The position numbers and the translations under genes are program-made. A stretch of DNA of 37,137 nucleotides from Solirubrobacteraceae bacterium. GTDB taxonomy: Bacteria > Actinomycetota > Thermoleophilia > Solirubrobacterales > Solirubrobacteraceae. Shown piece after piece: positions 7,194 through 15,613 of this stretch. The DNA lies in NCBI GenBank assembly GCA_017882445.1, contig JADGPK010000022.1:1-37137 (forward strand), in the 5' to 3' direction. The notes under the pieces were generated by a model. The model was not told the origin of the DNA, did not search any database, and saw nothing but the letters and a program-made list of their open reading frames with translations. Position 1 is the first letter of the stretch. Every line of letters begins with the position of its first letter.

Positions 7194-8605
7194 GAGAACT
7201 CTGGCGGGCGATTCTGCGCCCAGGGACGCTCGGTCTCGAGCTGTCCCGCGAGCGACAGGAGCGTCGCCTCATCGTTGGGACGCCCCACGAGCTGGACCGC
7301 GCGCGGGAGCCCATCCGCGCCGAATCCGCCCGGAACCGATGCCGCGGGCTGGCCGGTCACGTTCCAGACGCCGTTGTACGGGACCATGCCCGCGACGGCG
7401 TTGAGCGTCCACAGCGCGCCGCGGCCCTGCAGCTGGCCGATGCGCAGGGGCGGCGCGGCCGTCGCGGGTGTCAGCAGCACGTCGTGATCGTCAAAGACGC
7501 GGTTCAACCTGCGCGAAAGCTCCGCCTCGCCCGCCAGCGACCGCTGCAGAAGGGCCGCTGGGATCAGACCACCCAGTCGGGCGATGGCGCGCGTGCGCCG
7601 TTCCAGGCGCTCCGGATGGGGCAGCGCACCAGCGTCGTCGTGCACCCCTCTCAGGTAGCGCACGAGCACCGCCGGGATCGTGTCCGAGCCGTAGTCCGGA
7701 TCGCTCTCGGTCAGCTCATGCCCGAGCGAGCGCAGCAGCTCGACCATCTCCTTGAGAACGCGTTCCGCGTCGCCGTCCAGGCTCGAGAGCACCCCGAAGG
7801 GAACGCGTGTCGAGTAGGCGATCTTCAGGCGTCCCGGCGGGGTGGCCGCCGCCTGGCTGAACGGGACATCGGGCGCGGGGACGCTGTCGCGATCGGTCTC
7901 GATCGCGCCCGAGGCCACGTCGTAGAACAGCGCCGTGTCGGTGACGCCGCGGGTCAGGACGCCGTTGACCGACAGGCCGTACCACGGACCCACGCGGGGC
8001 GCCATCGACACCCGTCCGCGCTGGGACTTCAGGCCGAACAGACCGCACCAGGCCGCCGGGATGCGGATCGAGCCCGCTCCATCTGAGCCCAGCGCGGCGC
8101 CCACGAGCCCGGCGGCGACCGCCGAGGCGCTGCCCCCGCTCGACCCGCCGGGTGCGCGCTGGATATCCCACGGGTTGCGGGTCGCGCCGAACGTGGCGGT
8201 CTCCGTGAACGGCCACAGCGTCAGCTCGGGCACGTTGGTCTTGCCGATCACCACCGCGCCCGCCTCACGCAGGCGACGCACGACCTCGGCGTCCGCCGGC
8301 GCGGGCCCCCCGTGCGCGTTGGTGCCGAATGCGGTCACCTCGCCGGCCACGTCGATGTCGTCCTTGACGGCCACCGGCACGCCCAGCAACGGGCGCTGAT
8401 CTCCCGCGCCGCGCCGCGCGTCCGCCTGTTCGGCCTCCAGCCGAGCGCGCTCGCCCAACACGATCCGGAATGCGTTCAGCCGCGGGTCCAGCCGCGCGAT
8501 CCGCTCCAGGTAGAGGTCGACCAGCTCGGCGGAGGAGATCTCGCCCGCGGCGATCAGCTCGGCCTGGCGGGCGATTCCGGCGTAGGCGAGGTCGGTGGAA
8601 TCCAT
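7190..8605 (-). CDS. Amidase (amidase-signature family)
   Basis: The 471-aa product contains the full amidase signature. Lys81 lies in AVKDDIDVAG, the cis-Ser is Ser155 in GGSSGGSA, and the probable nucleophile is Ser179 in GSDGAGSIRIPA; their spacing matches the family's Ser-cisSer-Lys triad. The family hydrolyses diverse amides, or acts as GatA when paired with GatB and GatC, which are absent here, so a catabolic amide hydrolase is more likely. The ATG at 8605 lacks a good ribosome-binding site; TAGATT (read on the minus strand, 8620-8615) ends nine bases upstream, suggesting an almost leaderless mRNA. It is cotranscribed with the downstream inositol-phosphatase-like gene. Confidence 0.88.
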   Translation of the reverse strand: MDSTDLAYAGIARQAELIAAGEISSAELVDLYLERIARLDPRLNAFRIVLGERARLEAEQADARRGAGDQRPLLGVPVAVKDDIDVAGEVTAFGTNAHGGPAPADAEVVRRLREAGAVVIGKTNVPELTLWPFTETATFGATRNPWDIQRAPGGSSGGSASAVAAGLVGAALGSDGAGSIRIPAAWCGLFGLKSQRGRVSMAPRVGPWYGLSVNGVLTRGVTDTALFYDVASGAIETDRDSVPAPDVPFSQAAATPPGRLKIAYSTRVPFGVLSSLDGDAERVLKEMVELLRSLGHELTESDPDYGSDTIPAVLVRYLRGVHDDAGALPHPERLERRTRAIARLGGLIPAALLQRSLAGEAELSRRLNRVFDDHDVLLTPATAAPPLRIGQLQGRGALWTLNAVAGMVPYNGVWNVTGQPAASVPGGFGADGLPRAVQLVGRPNDEATLLSLAGQLETERPWAQNRPPEFS

Positions 8606-8757
8606 CTCAGCGGCAATCTATTGAATCTGCTCGCAACTACGCCGCGAACCGACTTACGATGCGCCCGATAGTCCTTTGCGGTCTCGCCCCCGCCGCACTC
8701 AGAGCACGGACCTCGGGGACCAAAACGCTTCGCGCCCACCGCGAGAGGGGAGCATTC

Positions 8758-9359
8758 ATGTCATATCCAGTCACCTTCGAGGCTGACTACGTCCAGCAGC
8801 GCAGCAGGCTGACCGCCTTCTTCCGTCTGGTCCTGGCGATTCCGCTGGCGATCTGGGGGTACCTCTACGCAATCGCCGCGTCGATCGCGCTCGTGATCGC
8901 CTGGTTCGCGATCGTGTTCACCGCCCGCTACCCCAAGGGTCTGTACGGGTTCGTCTCCGGCTACACGCGCTTCATGGCGCGCCTCACCGCCTACGTCGCG
9001 CTGCTGAGTGACGCCTATCCGCCGTTCGGGGGCTCTGACGATCGGGCCTACCCGGTGCGCATGCACTTCGCCGGGCCACTCGAGCGTACAGTCGCCTCAA
9101 GACGCTCTTCCGGATCATCCTCGCCATCCCGATTCTGATCCTGCGCTACGTCATGAACCTGCTCCTGGAGATCGGCGCCGTGGGCGCCTGGATCGTGATC
9201 GTGGTGACCGGCAAGATGCCGCGCGGCCTGTTCGACCTGATGGTGCTCGCCAACTCCTACATGGCGCGCTCGGACGCCTACATCTGCCTGCTGACCGAGA
9301 CCTACCCGCCGTTCCAGGACGAGCAGACCCGCGCCGCGGGAACCGCCCAGCCGATCTAG
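8758..9359 (+). pseudogene. DUF4389 membrane protein, internally duplicated, broken by a 1-base frameshift
   Basis: From ATG 8758 (GAGAGGGGAG upstream) the frame encodes one DUF4389 unit: YPVTFEADYV ... FFRLVLAIPLAIW ... FTARYPKGLYGFVSGYTRF ... YVALLSDAYPPFG. A second unit then begins (YPVRMHFAGPLER). At 9086/9087 the reading frame must shift: GAG CG|TAC AGT CGC. The other frame continues the family sequence as YSRLKTLFRIILAIPILILR ... TGKMPRGLFDL ... YICLLTETYPPFQDEQ to the TAG at 9359. Restoring one base between 9086 and 9087 would give an intact protein of about 200 aa with two similar halves. The cause may be a real mutation or a sequencing error. Function is unknown; the family is common in actinobacteria. 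It converges on the carboxyltransferase gene with one base between the stops. Confidence 0.8.
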
Positions 9360-9360
9360 A

Positions 9361-10890
9361 TCAAACGGGCGTCACCGCGTTGTGCTTGGCGGGCCATTCG
9401 CGCCGCTTGGTGCTCGCGTGCGCGAAACGCCGGATGAGCTCGGCGCGCAGCTCGTCCGGCTCGATCACCGCGTCGATCACCAGTTCTGAGGCGAGATGCA
9501 GCAGATCGATGTCCGCCGAGTACTCGGCGCGCAGCTCCTCGGTCTTGGCGGCGCGCTCACGCTCGTCCTCGATCGCCTGCAGCTGGTTGTAGTAGACCGC
9601 GTTGATCGCCGCCTGCGGCCCCATCACGGCGATCGACGCACCTGGGAGCGCGATGCAGCAGTCGGGGTCGAACGCCGGGCCCGCCATCGCATACAGACCA
9701 GCGCCGTAGGCCTTGCGCACGATCACCGAGATCTTGGGGACGGTCGCCTCGCTGACCGCGCTGATCATCTTCGCGCCGTGTCTGATGATCCCGTCCCGCT
9801 CGACCTGCGTGCCGATCATGAAGCCGGGGACATCCGCTAGAAACAGCAGGGGGACGTTGAAGGCGTTGCACGTCCAGATGAAGCGCGCGGCCTTGTCGGC
9901 CGAGTCGGAGAACAGCACTCCGCCCTTGTGCTTGGGCTGGTTGGCGACGATGCCCACCGCTTTGCCCTCCAGGCGCGCGAAGCCGACCACGACCTCCTTG
10001 GCCCAGCGCGGATGGATCTCGAACAGAGACCCGTCGTCGATAAGCGCCGCGATGAGCGTCTTGATATCGAAGGGCTTGTTCTCGTCGCTCGGTATCAGCG
10101 CCGCGATGCGCTCGCCGGCCGGGAGCGACGGCGGGGAAGCCGGCGTGCCGGCCGGGGCCTCCCCCCTCCAGCTGCTCGGCAGGTAGGAGAGGTAGCGTCG
10201 CGCGGCCTCGATGCCCTCCTCGTCGCTCTTGACGAGCAGGTGCCCGCACCCGGAGACCCCGGTGTGCATACGCGCGCCGCCCATCTCCTCGAGGCTCACC
10301 TTCTCGCCGATCACCATCTCTGCCATCCGCGGCGAGCCCAGGTACATCGACGCGTTCCCGTCGCGCATGATCACGATGTCGCAGAACGCCGGGATGTACG
10401 CGCCGCCCGCCGCGCTCGGACCGAACAGCACGCACACCTGGGGAACCGTTCCCGACAGCTTGACCTGGTTGTGGAAGATCCTTCCAGCGCCCCTGCGGCC
10501 CGGGAACATCTGGACCTGATCGGTGATCCGCGCTCCCGCGGAGTCCACGAGATAGATCATCGGGATCGCCAGAGCGAGAGCGCGTTCCTGGACGCGCAGG
10601 ATCTTCTCGACCGTCTTGGGACCCCACGAGCCCGCCTTGACGGTCGGGTCGTTGGCCATCAACGCCACCGGCCTGCCGTCGAGCGTTCCGAGGCCTGTCA
10701 CCACACCGTCGGCGCCCAGGCCCTCCTCCTGCCAGTTCGCCAACAGCGCCTCCTCGGCGAACGAGTCGTCGTCCAGCAGCAGCGCCACCCGCTCGCGCAC
10801 CCCCAGCTTGCCCTGCTCGCGGGCCTTCTCCCGGTGGCGCTCAGGGCCACCTGCTAGCGCCCGGCCGGTGGCTGTACCGAGATCGGTCAA
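9361..10890 (-). CDS. Acyl-CoA carboxylase, carboxyltransferase (beta) subunit
   Basis: The 509-aa product spans both crotonase-like halves of a biotin-dependent carboxyltransferase: GKLGVRERVALLLDD at the start, GPSAAGGAYIPAFCD in the N half, and PGFMIGTQVERDGIIRHGAKM plus KAYGAGLYAMAGPAFDPD in the C half. It moves carboxyl from carboxybiotin to an acyl-CoA such as propionyl- or methylcrotonyl-CoA. The alpha (biotin carboxylase/carrier) subunit is not in the window, so specificity is open. HMG-CoA lyase nearby would fit leucine breakdown, and Ccr/mutase would fit propionyl-CoA. The start is probably TTG 10890, giving MTDLGTATG; no in-frame ATG or GTG lies nearby upstream. It lies 159 bases downstream of the dehydrogenase gene and has its own AT-rich control region. 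Confidence 0.87.
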   Translation of the reverse strand: MTDLGTATGRALAGGPERHREKAREQGKLGVRERVALLLDDDSFAEEALLANWQEEGLGADGVVTGLGTLDGRPVALMANDPTVKAGSWGPKTVEKILRVQERALALAIPMIYLVDSAGARITDQVQMFPGRRGAGRIFHNQVKLSGTVPQVCVLFGPSAAGGAYIPAFCDIVIMRDGNASMYLGSPRMAEMVIGEKVSLEEMGGARMHTGVSGCGHLLVKSDEEGIEAARRYLSYLPSSWRGEAPAGTPASPPSLPAGERIAALIPSDENKPFDIKTLIAALIDDGSLFEIHPRWAKEVVVGFARLEGKAVGIVANQPKHKGGVLFSDSADKAARFIWTCNAFNVPLLFLADVPGFMIGTQVERDGIIRHGAKMISAVSEATVPKISVIVRKAYGAGLYAMAGPAFDPDCCIALPGASIAVMGPQAAINAVYYNQLQAIEDERERAAKTEELRAEYSADIDLLHLASELVIDAVIEPDELRAELIRRFAHASTKRREWPAKHNAVTPV

Positions 10891-10962
10891 CTTGCGGGTC
10901 GCCCAGTTCGACCGGAGGGTGGTCTGGTCGGGACGTGTGCTTGCAAGAAAAAGTTGCGTATC

Positions 10963-10992
10963 ACCATCGTATTCACTGAATAAATACCATCG
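10963..10992. promoter_or_regulatory. Operator-like repeats upstream of the carboxyltransferase gene
   Basis: An unusually AT-rich patch in a GC-rich gap holds a perfect inverted repeat ATTCA-C-TGAAT (10971-10981), flanked by a direct repeat ACCATCG at 10963-10969 and 10986-10992. On the minus strand TACGAT or TATTTAT in the same patch could be the -10 of the carboxyltransferase gene, leaving a leader of about 70 bases. This looks like a repressor site on the promoter; the regulator is unknown. Confidence 0.45.
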
Positions 10993-11049
10993 CTATACAG
11001 TCCTCGAAAGAAGGAACATCAAAACCCGAGCTGGCCCGGCTCGCCCGTC

Positions 11050-11937
11050 CTAGATCCCAGGGTTCTCGGTTGGCGTCTCGCCCGAGTAGTCGTAGAAGCC
11101 CATCCCCGACTTGCGCCCGAACCAGCCGGCGCTCAGCATCTTGCGAAGCGTCGGCGGCCGCGCGAAACGACGCTCGCGGAACTCGTCGAACATCACGTCG
11201 CAGATCGAGCCGAGCGTGTCCAGGCCGACGAAGTCCGCGAGGGTCAGCGGCCCCATCGGGTGCCCGGCGCCGGCCTTCATCGCCTCGTCGATCTCTCCCA
11301 CCGAGCCCACGCCCTCTTCGTAGGCACGGACCGCGTCGAGCAGGTAGGGCACGAGCAGGCGGTTGACGATGAAGCCGGCCTTGTCCTTGGTCGGGATCGC
11401 GAGCTTGCCCTCCGATCGAGCGAACTCCATGGCGGTCGCGAACGCCTCATCCGAGGTCGTCACGCAGCGCACGACCTCGACCAGCTTCATCACCTGGGCC
11501 GGGTTGAAGTAGTGAAGGCCCACGAACCGCGACGGACGGCCGGAGACAGCCGCCTGGTCGATCACCGCCAGCGAGGACGTGTTCGTCGCGAAGACCGCCT
11601 CCGGCTTGATGATCTCGTTCAGTTCCTTCCACATCTCGAGCTTCGCCTGAAGGCTCTCGGTGATCGCCTCGATCACCAGGTCGCAGTCGGCCAGGTCGCG
11701 GTAGTCGATCGTGCCCTGGATGCGACCGCGGACGGCGTCAGCCTCCTCTTGCGTGGACTTGCCCTTCTCCACGGCGCGAGCCAGCTGCTTCTCGATCCTG
11801 CCGATCCCCCTCTTCAGCGCCGCCTCGTCGACCTCCCGCACCACCACCTGATAGCCCGCCTGGGCGGCCACCTGGGCGATGCCGTGACCCATCAGCCCGG
11901 CCCCGAGCACTCCCACCTTCTCGATCTGCTGCGCCAT
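11050..11937 (-). CDS. 3-hydroxyacyl-CoA (3-hydroxybutyryl-CoA) dehydrogenase
   Basis: The 295-aa product has the Rossmann motif GAGLMGHGIAQ near its start, the substrate-binding ATNTSSLAV, the catalytic histidine in GLHYFNPAQVMKLVEVV, and the C-terminal domain with KDKAGFIVNRLLVPYL and GAGHPMGPLTLADFVGLD. The length is typical for the single-function enzyme that interconverts acetoacetyl-CoA and 3-hydroxybutyryl-CoA. The ATG at 11937 (MAQQIEKVG) is chosen because GGAGGT sits four bases before it; an ATG 33 bases upstream is in frame but poorly placed. Together with the divergent crotonase and the later Ccr it forms the acetoacetyl-CoA to butyryl/ethylmalonyl-CoA sequence. Confidence 0.92.
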   Translation of the reverse strand: MAQQIEKVGVLGAGLMGHGIAQVAAQAGYQVVVREVDEAALKRGIGRIEKQLARAVEKGKSTQEEADAVRGRIQGTIDYRDLADCDLVIEAITESLQAKLEMWKELNEIIKPEAVFATNTSSLAVIDQAAVSGRPSRFVGLHYFNPAQVMKLVEVVRCVTTSDEAFATAMEFARSEGKLAIPTKDKAGFIVNRLLVPYLLDAVRAYEEGVGSVGEIDEAMKAGAGHPMGPLTLADFVGLDTLGSICDVMFDEFRERRFARPPTLRKMLSAGWFGRKSGMGFYDYSGETPTENPGI

Positions 11938-12142
11938 GAGACCTCCGCTTGAATTCTCCGGTTGCGTCACGGGAGCCTATTACGCCCTCGTCGGGCGCCG
12001 CTGCGCCCCACCCCGGCGGCGGGGCGAGCTCCCTCGCGAGGCGCCGGGGCGACGGCCGTGAGCACCAGAGCGGTTGTAGGCTCACATCTGCACGCGCGCT
12101 CGCCAGCGGCGAAGCGCCCTCCACCACCACGAGGAGTCACCG

Positions 12143-12940
12143 ATGAGCATGGTCGTCACCGAGGATCGTGGGCCGGTCAGGCACGTCGTGCTGAATCGAC
12201 CCGAGAAGCGCAACGCGATGAACCAGCAGCTGCTCGGGGAGCTGGGAGACGCCCTGCGGCGCGCCGCCGCCGACAGCGCCGTCCACTGCGTCGTCCTGCG
12301 CGGCGAGGGTCGCGTGTTCTCCGCCGGCGTGGACCTGGTCGAGCTTGCCGAGTTCGCCGGTCAGGCCGGCCTGCTGCGCCCGTTTCGCAAGATCTTTCTC
12401 GACTGCGCGAACCTCTGCGAAGAGATGGCCAAGCCGGTCGTCTGCCAGATCCACCGCACCTGCGTCGGCGGCGCCCTGGAGGTGGCGCTCGGCTGCGATC
12501 TGCGGATCGCCTCCAGCGACGCCCAGCTGGGGCTGCCGGAGGTCAAGTTCGGGCTCATCCCCGACGTCGGCGGCTCCACCCGCCTGCCGGCCGTCGTCGG
12601 CCTCGGCCGCGCCAAGGAGCTGATCATGACCGCCCGCACGATCGACGCCGCCGAGGCCGAGCGCATCGGCCTCGTCAACCGCGTCGTCGCACCGGAGGAG
12701 CTCGAGCAGGCCACCGGGGCGCTGGTGGACGAGCTGCTCAGCAACTCGCACGTCGCGGTCGGCCGCGCAAAGCGGGTGATCGACGCCTCCGCCCGCCCCG
12801 CGCTCGCCCAAACCCTCGAGATGGAGATCGCCGTGCAGGAGTACTGCGTGGCCGCGGCCCGCGAGAGCGCGCGTGAGGCGGCCGATGCCGAGGCGGCCGA
12901 TGCCGAGGCAGCGCAGGCCGAAGAGGCGCTCGCCGGTTAG
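12143..12940 (+). CDS. Enoyl-CoA hydratase/isomerase family protein (crotonase-like)
   Basis: The 265-aa crotonase-fold product has the oxyanion-hole segment FSAGVDLVEL, the second hole and first catalytic Glu in VGGALEVALGCD, and the second Glu in LGLPEVKFGLIPDVGGSTRL, so both hydratase glutamates are kept. Expected reaction: hydration of a 2-enoyl-CoA such as crotonyl-CoA. The C-terminus carries a short repeated Ala/Asp/Glu tail (ADAEAADAEAAQAEEA), outside the usual fold. ATG 12143 follows GAGGAG. TAGGCT around 12077-12082 may be the -10 element of a leader of about 60 bases. It is divergent from the dehydrogenase gene and converges with the HMG-CoA lyase gene. Confidence 0.9.
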   Translation: MSMVVTEDRGPVRHVVLNRPEKRNAMNQQLLGELGDALRRAAADSAVHCVVLRGEGRVFSAGVDLVELAEFAGQAGLLRPFRKIFLDCANLCEEMAKPVVCQIHRTCVGGALEVALGCDLRIASSDAQLGLPEVKFGLIPDVGGSTRLPAVVGLGRAKELIMTARTIDAAEAERIGLVNRVVAPEELEQATGALVDELLSNSHVAVGRAKRVIDASARPALAQTLEMEIAVQEYCVAAARESAREAADAEAADAEAAQAEEALAG

Positions 12941-12953
12941 GCGGCCCGCGCTG

Positions 12954-13970
12954 CTAGGCCGCGCCGCCGTGCCACTGCACCGGCCCGGCCACAAGCGTAT
13001 GGCTCCCCAGCGGACGGCCGAGGATCTCCTGGACGCGCCACGCGCAGGCGATGAGCGCTCCGAGCTCGACGCCGGTCTCGATCCCCATCTCGTGCAGCAT
13101 CGAGACGAGATCCTCGCTGGCGATGTTCCCCGTGGCGCCGGCGGGCACGGGACAGCCACCCAACTCGCCGAAGCTCGACTCGAAGCTCGCCACCCCCGCC
13201 TCCAGCGCGGCGAGCACGTTCGCCAGGCCCTGGCCACGCGTGTTGTGGAAGTGGGCGGTCAGCTCGACGTCCCCTCCCAGCGCCACCCGCGCCGCTGCGA
13301 AGAACTCCCTGACCTGACGGGGGTTGGCCATACCGGTCGTGTCGCCGAAGCCGATCTCCTGCGCGCCCGCGTCGCGCAGGCGAGCGGCGATCTCGAGCAC
13401 CCGCTCGCGCGGGACATGGCCCTCGTAGGGGCAGCCGAACGAGGTCGAGATCACACCCTCGCAGCGCAGACCGCCCGCGCGCGCGCGGGCGAGCACGACC
13501 TCCAGGCCCTCCAGCGACTCGGCGACCGACCGGTTGACGTTCTTGCGGTTGTGCGTCTCTGAGGCCGACAGGAACACGTTGACCTCGTCGAAGGCCTCCG
13601 TGCGGGCCGAGGCCTCCGACGGGGACCGCCTCGCCGCTTGACGCAGCTCCAGGGCCGCGTCGAGTCCCCGCTCGTTGGGGATCAGCACCGAGATGCTCAC
13701 CTCGCGGGGCACATCCACCCGCGCGAGCACCTCGGCGGCGTCGGCGAGTTGGGGGATCACATCCGCACGCACGAAGCTCGTCACCTCGAGTCGCCTGAGC
13801 CCGGTGCGAGCCAGCGCGTCGATGAGCTCCACCTTGCGCTCCGTGGGGATGACCTCCGGCTCGTTCTGGAAGCCGTCGCGCGGACCGACCTCCCTGATGC
13901 TCACTGCGGAGGGGACCTTCTCGACCGGCGCGCCCACCGAATCGAGAGTCCGCTTTCCCTCGAGACTCAT
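12954..13970 (-). CDS. Hydroxymethylglutaryl-CoA lyase
   Basis: The product is 338 aa from ATG 13970. It has the catalytic REVGPRDGFQNE (Arg-Asp pair), EVTSFVR, the metal-site histidines in ELTAHFHNTRGQG, and the cysteine signature GCPVPAGATGNIASEDLV. It cleaves 3-hydroxy-3-methylglutaryl-CoA to acetyl-CoA and acetoacetate in leucine breakdown. A Ser/Arg/Ala-rich insertion (around RRSPSEASARTEAFDE) enlarges one loop. TAGGCT (minus strand, 13983-13978) ends seven bases before ATG 13970, and no Shine-Dalgarno is present, so a leaderless start is favoured over the ATG at 14003, which would overlap the divergent npdG start. Confidence 0.9.
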   Translation of the reverse strand: MSLEGKRTLDSVGAPVEKVPSAVSIREVGPRDGFQNEPEVIPTERKVELIDALARTGLRRLEVTSFVRADVIPQLADAAEVLARVDVPREVSISVLIPNERGLDAALELRQAARRSPSEASARTEAFDEVNVFLSASETHNRKNVNRSVAESLEGLEVVLARARAGGLRCEGVISTSFGCPYEGHVPRERVLEIAARLRDAGAQEIGFGDTTGMANPRQVREFFAAARVALGGDVELTAHFHNTRGQGLANVLAALEAGVASFESSFGELGGCPVPAGATGNIASEDLVSMLHEMGIETGVELGALIACAWRVQEILGRPLGSHTLVAGPVQWHGGAA

Positions 13971-13977
13971 CCGTCGA

Positions 13978-13987
13978 AGCCTATACT
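13978..13987. promoter_or_regulatory. Overlapping divergent -10 elements for HMG-CoA lyase and npdG
   Basis: The ten bases AGCCTATACT contain TATACT for npdG (plus strand, 13982-13987) and TAGGCT for HMG-CoA lyase (minus strand, 13983-13978), sharing two base pairs. Their starts lie 9 and 7 bases away. The -35 regions would fall inside or next to the opposite gene, so the two promoters should exclude each other physically. Confidence 0.5.
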
Positions 13988-13996
13988 CGGCCGGCT

Positions 13997-14692
13997 GTGC
14001 CATCCCCCACGCCAGATCCGGTCGCAGTCATCGGCGCCTCAGGGGCGCTCGGCTTCGGCCTCGTGGTGAGGCTGGCCCGCGCCGGCGTGCCGATCATGAT
14101 CGGATCTCGCGACGCGACCCGCGCCGAGGACACCGCCGAGCGCGCCCGCGCCGTCGTGCCCGAGGGCTCCTTTGCGGCGCACGACAATCGCGGCGCCGCG
14201 GGCGCGGCGAACACGGTGATCCTGAGCGTCCCCTTCCGCAACCAGGCGGACACCCTGACCGACCTCGGTGACGCGCTGAGCCCCGGGCAGCTGCTGATCG
14301 ACGCGACCGTCCCGCTGGCGGCCACCGTCGGCGGGAAGGCCACCCGCATGCTCGGGGTGTGGCAGGGCTCGGCCGCTCAGCAGGCGTTCGAGATGGTGCC
14401 CGATGGTGTACGCGTGGTCTCTGCGCTGCACACCGTCAGCGCCGCCTCGCTGAGCGACCTCGAGCACCCCTTGGAGCAGGACGTGCTGATCTGCGGCGAC
14501 TCGCGCACGGACAAGCGCGAGGCGGCCAGCGTGATCGAGCGCATCGACGGCCTGCGCTGCGTGGACTGCGGACGCCTGGAGATGGCGCGCACGACCGAGG
14601 CTCTCACCGCCCTCTTGATCTCCGTCAACGTCCGCTACAAGATCCATGCCGGTCTGCGCCTCACGAGCCTGCCGGACAGCCTGTGGGCGTGA
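13997..14692 (+). CDS. npdG: NADPH-dependent F420 reductase (F420:NADP oxidoreductase)
   Basis: The 231-aa product has an N-terminal dinucleotide-binding motif (AVIGASGALGFGLVVRLARAG), then MIGSRD, which favours NADP, and the family segments ILSVPFRNQ, LIDATVPL and RVVSALHTVSA. It passes hydride between NADP(H) and coenzyme F420. The GTG 13997 start has no ribosome-binding site and follows TATACT by nine bases, so translation is probably near-leaderless. Its stop overlaps the fbiA start (GTGA), tying cofactor recycling to cofactor synthesis. The product lacks other domains and is of normal length. Confidence 0.92.
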   Translation: MPSPTPDPVAVIGASGALGFGLVVRLARAGVPIMIGSRDATRAEDTAERARAVVPEGSFAAHDNRGAAGAANTVILSVPFRNQADTLTDLGDALSPGQLLIDATVPLAATVGGKATRMLGVWQGSAAQQAFEMVPDGVRVVSALHTVSAASLSDLEHPLEQDVLICGDSRTDKREAASVIERIDGLRCVDCGRLEMARTTEALTALLISVNVRYKIHAGLRLTSLPDSLWA

Positions 14693-15609
14693 GCCCCCCC
14701 GATATCGTCGTCCTGTCCGGCGGCAGCGGCGGGGCGAAGTTCGCGAGGGGCATGGCGGACGCGGTCGGAGGCGAGCGTCTCTCAACGATCGTCAACACGG
14801 GCGATGACATCGAGATATACGGTGCGCACGTCTCGCCCGATCCCGATCTCGTGTCCTTCTGGCTGGCCGACGTGATCGACGAGCGCGGCTGGGGGCTGCG
14901 CGACGACAGCTTCCGGGTGATGGACGCCCTGCGGGCGCTCGGGGTCGATGTGTGGTTCAACCTCGGCGATCGCGACCTCGCGTGGTGCATCGAGCGCGCG
15001 AGGATGCTCGCCGAGGGGCTGTCGCCCACCGCCGCGCTTGCGCGCCTGAACGAGGCGCTCGGGGTCCGCGGGCAGGTGCTGCCGATGAGCGACGATCCCG
15101 TGCGGACCTGGGTGCGCACCGGCCAGGCGGGCTGGTGCGGCTTCCAGGAGTTCATGATCCGCGAGGGTGCAGCCGGGCTCGTCGAGGGCCTGGAGTACCG
15201 GGGCGCCGAGCAGGCCTCCCCGAGCAAGCAGGTGCTCGCGGCGATAGCGGGCGCGAGCACGATCGTGATCGGCCCTTCCAACCCGCTCGCCTCGATCGGC
15301 CCGATCCTCGCCGTGCCCGGGATCCGGGAGGCCCTGATCGACGCCGATGCCCCGATCGTGGCCGTCAGCCCGATCGTCGACGGGAAGGTGCTCAAGGGGC
15401 CCACGGCGGAGTTCATGGCCTTTGCGGCGCTCGAGCAGAGCGCGGACGGCGTGGCCGACTTCTACGGCGAGATGCTCGACGGGATGGTGTCCGACGAAGA
15501 CGTCACAAGCCTGCCAACGCTGCAGATGGACACCCGAATCGACGACGCCGCATCTCGCGTGCGACTCGCCGAGCAGACGCTCTCCTTCGCCGAAGCCCTC
15601 GTTGAATAG
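14689..15609 (+). CDS. fbiA: 2-phospho-L-lactate transferase (F420 biosynthesis)
   Basis: The 306-aa CofD/FbiA enzyme joins the phospho-lactate or phosphoenolpyruvate moiety from the guanylylated donor to FO, making F420-0 or its dehydro form. Visible marks are the glycine-rich VVLSGGSGGAKFARG at the N-terminus, IVNTGDDIEIYGAHVSPDPD, FNLGDRDLAW, and IVIGPSNPLASIGPIL in the FO/GDP-binding half. The start is GTG overlapping the npdG stop, giving translational coupling. The next gene on the same strand is a type III polyketide synthase rather than fbiB, because a minus-strand sulfotransferase-like gene intervenes. Confidence 0.95.
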   Translation: MSPPDIVVLSGGSGGAKFARGMADAVGGERLSTIVNTGDDIEIYGAHVSPDPDLVSFWLADVIDERGWGLRDDSFRVMDALRALGVDVWFNLGDRDLAWCIERARMLAEGLSPTAALARLNEALGVRGQVLPMSDDPVRTWVRTGQAGWCGFQEFMIREGAAGLVEGLEYRGAEQASPSKQVLAAIAGASTIVIGPSNPLASIGPILAVPGIREALIDADAPIVAVSPIVDGKVLKGPTAEFMAFAALEQSADGVADFYGEMLDGMVSDEDVTSLPTLQMDTRIDDAASRVRLAEQTLSFAEALVE

Positions 15610-15613
15610 TCCG

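Noticed and set aside
9075-9100. Programmed ribosomal frameshift in the DUF4389 gene
   Set aside because: No slippery heptamer or downstream structure was seen at 9082-9092; a plain one-base deletion explains the data.
9353-9362. GATCTAGATC palindrome at the convergent stops of the DUF4389 and carboxyltransferase genes
   Set aside because: Ten bases with stop codons on both strands arise easily by chance; too short for a terminator.
14003-14003. Upstream ATG (minus strand) as the start of HMG-CoA lyase
   Set aside because: It would overlap the npdG start and has no ribosome-binding site, while ATG 13970 has a -10 hexamer at the recurring seven-base distance and gives a normal N-terminus.
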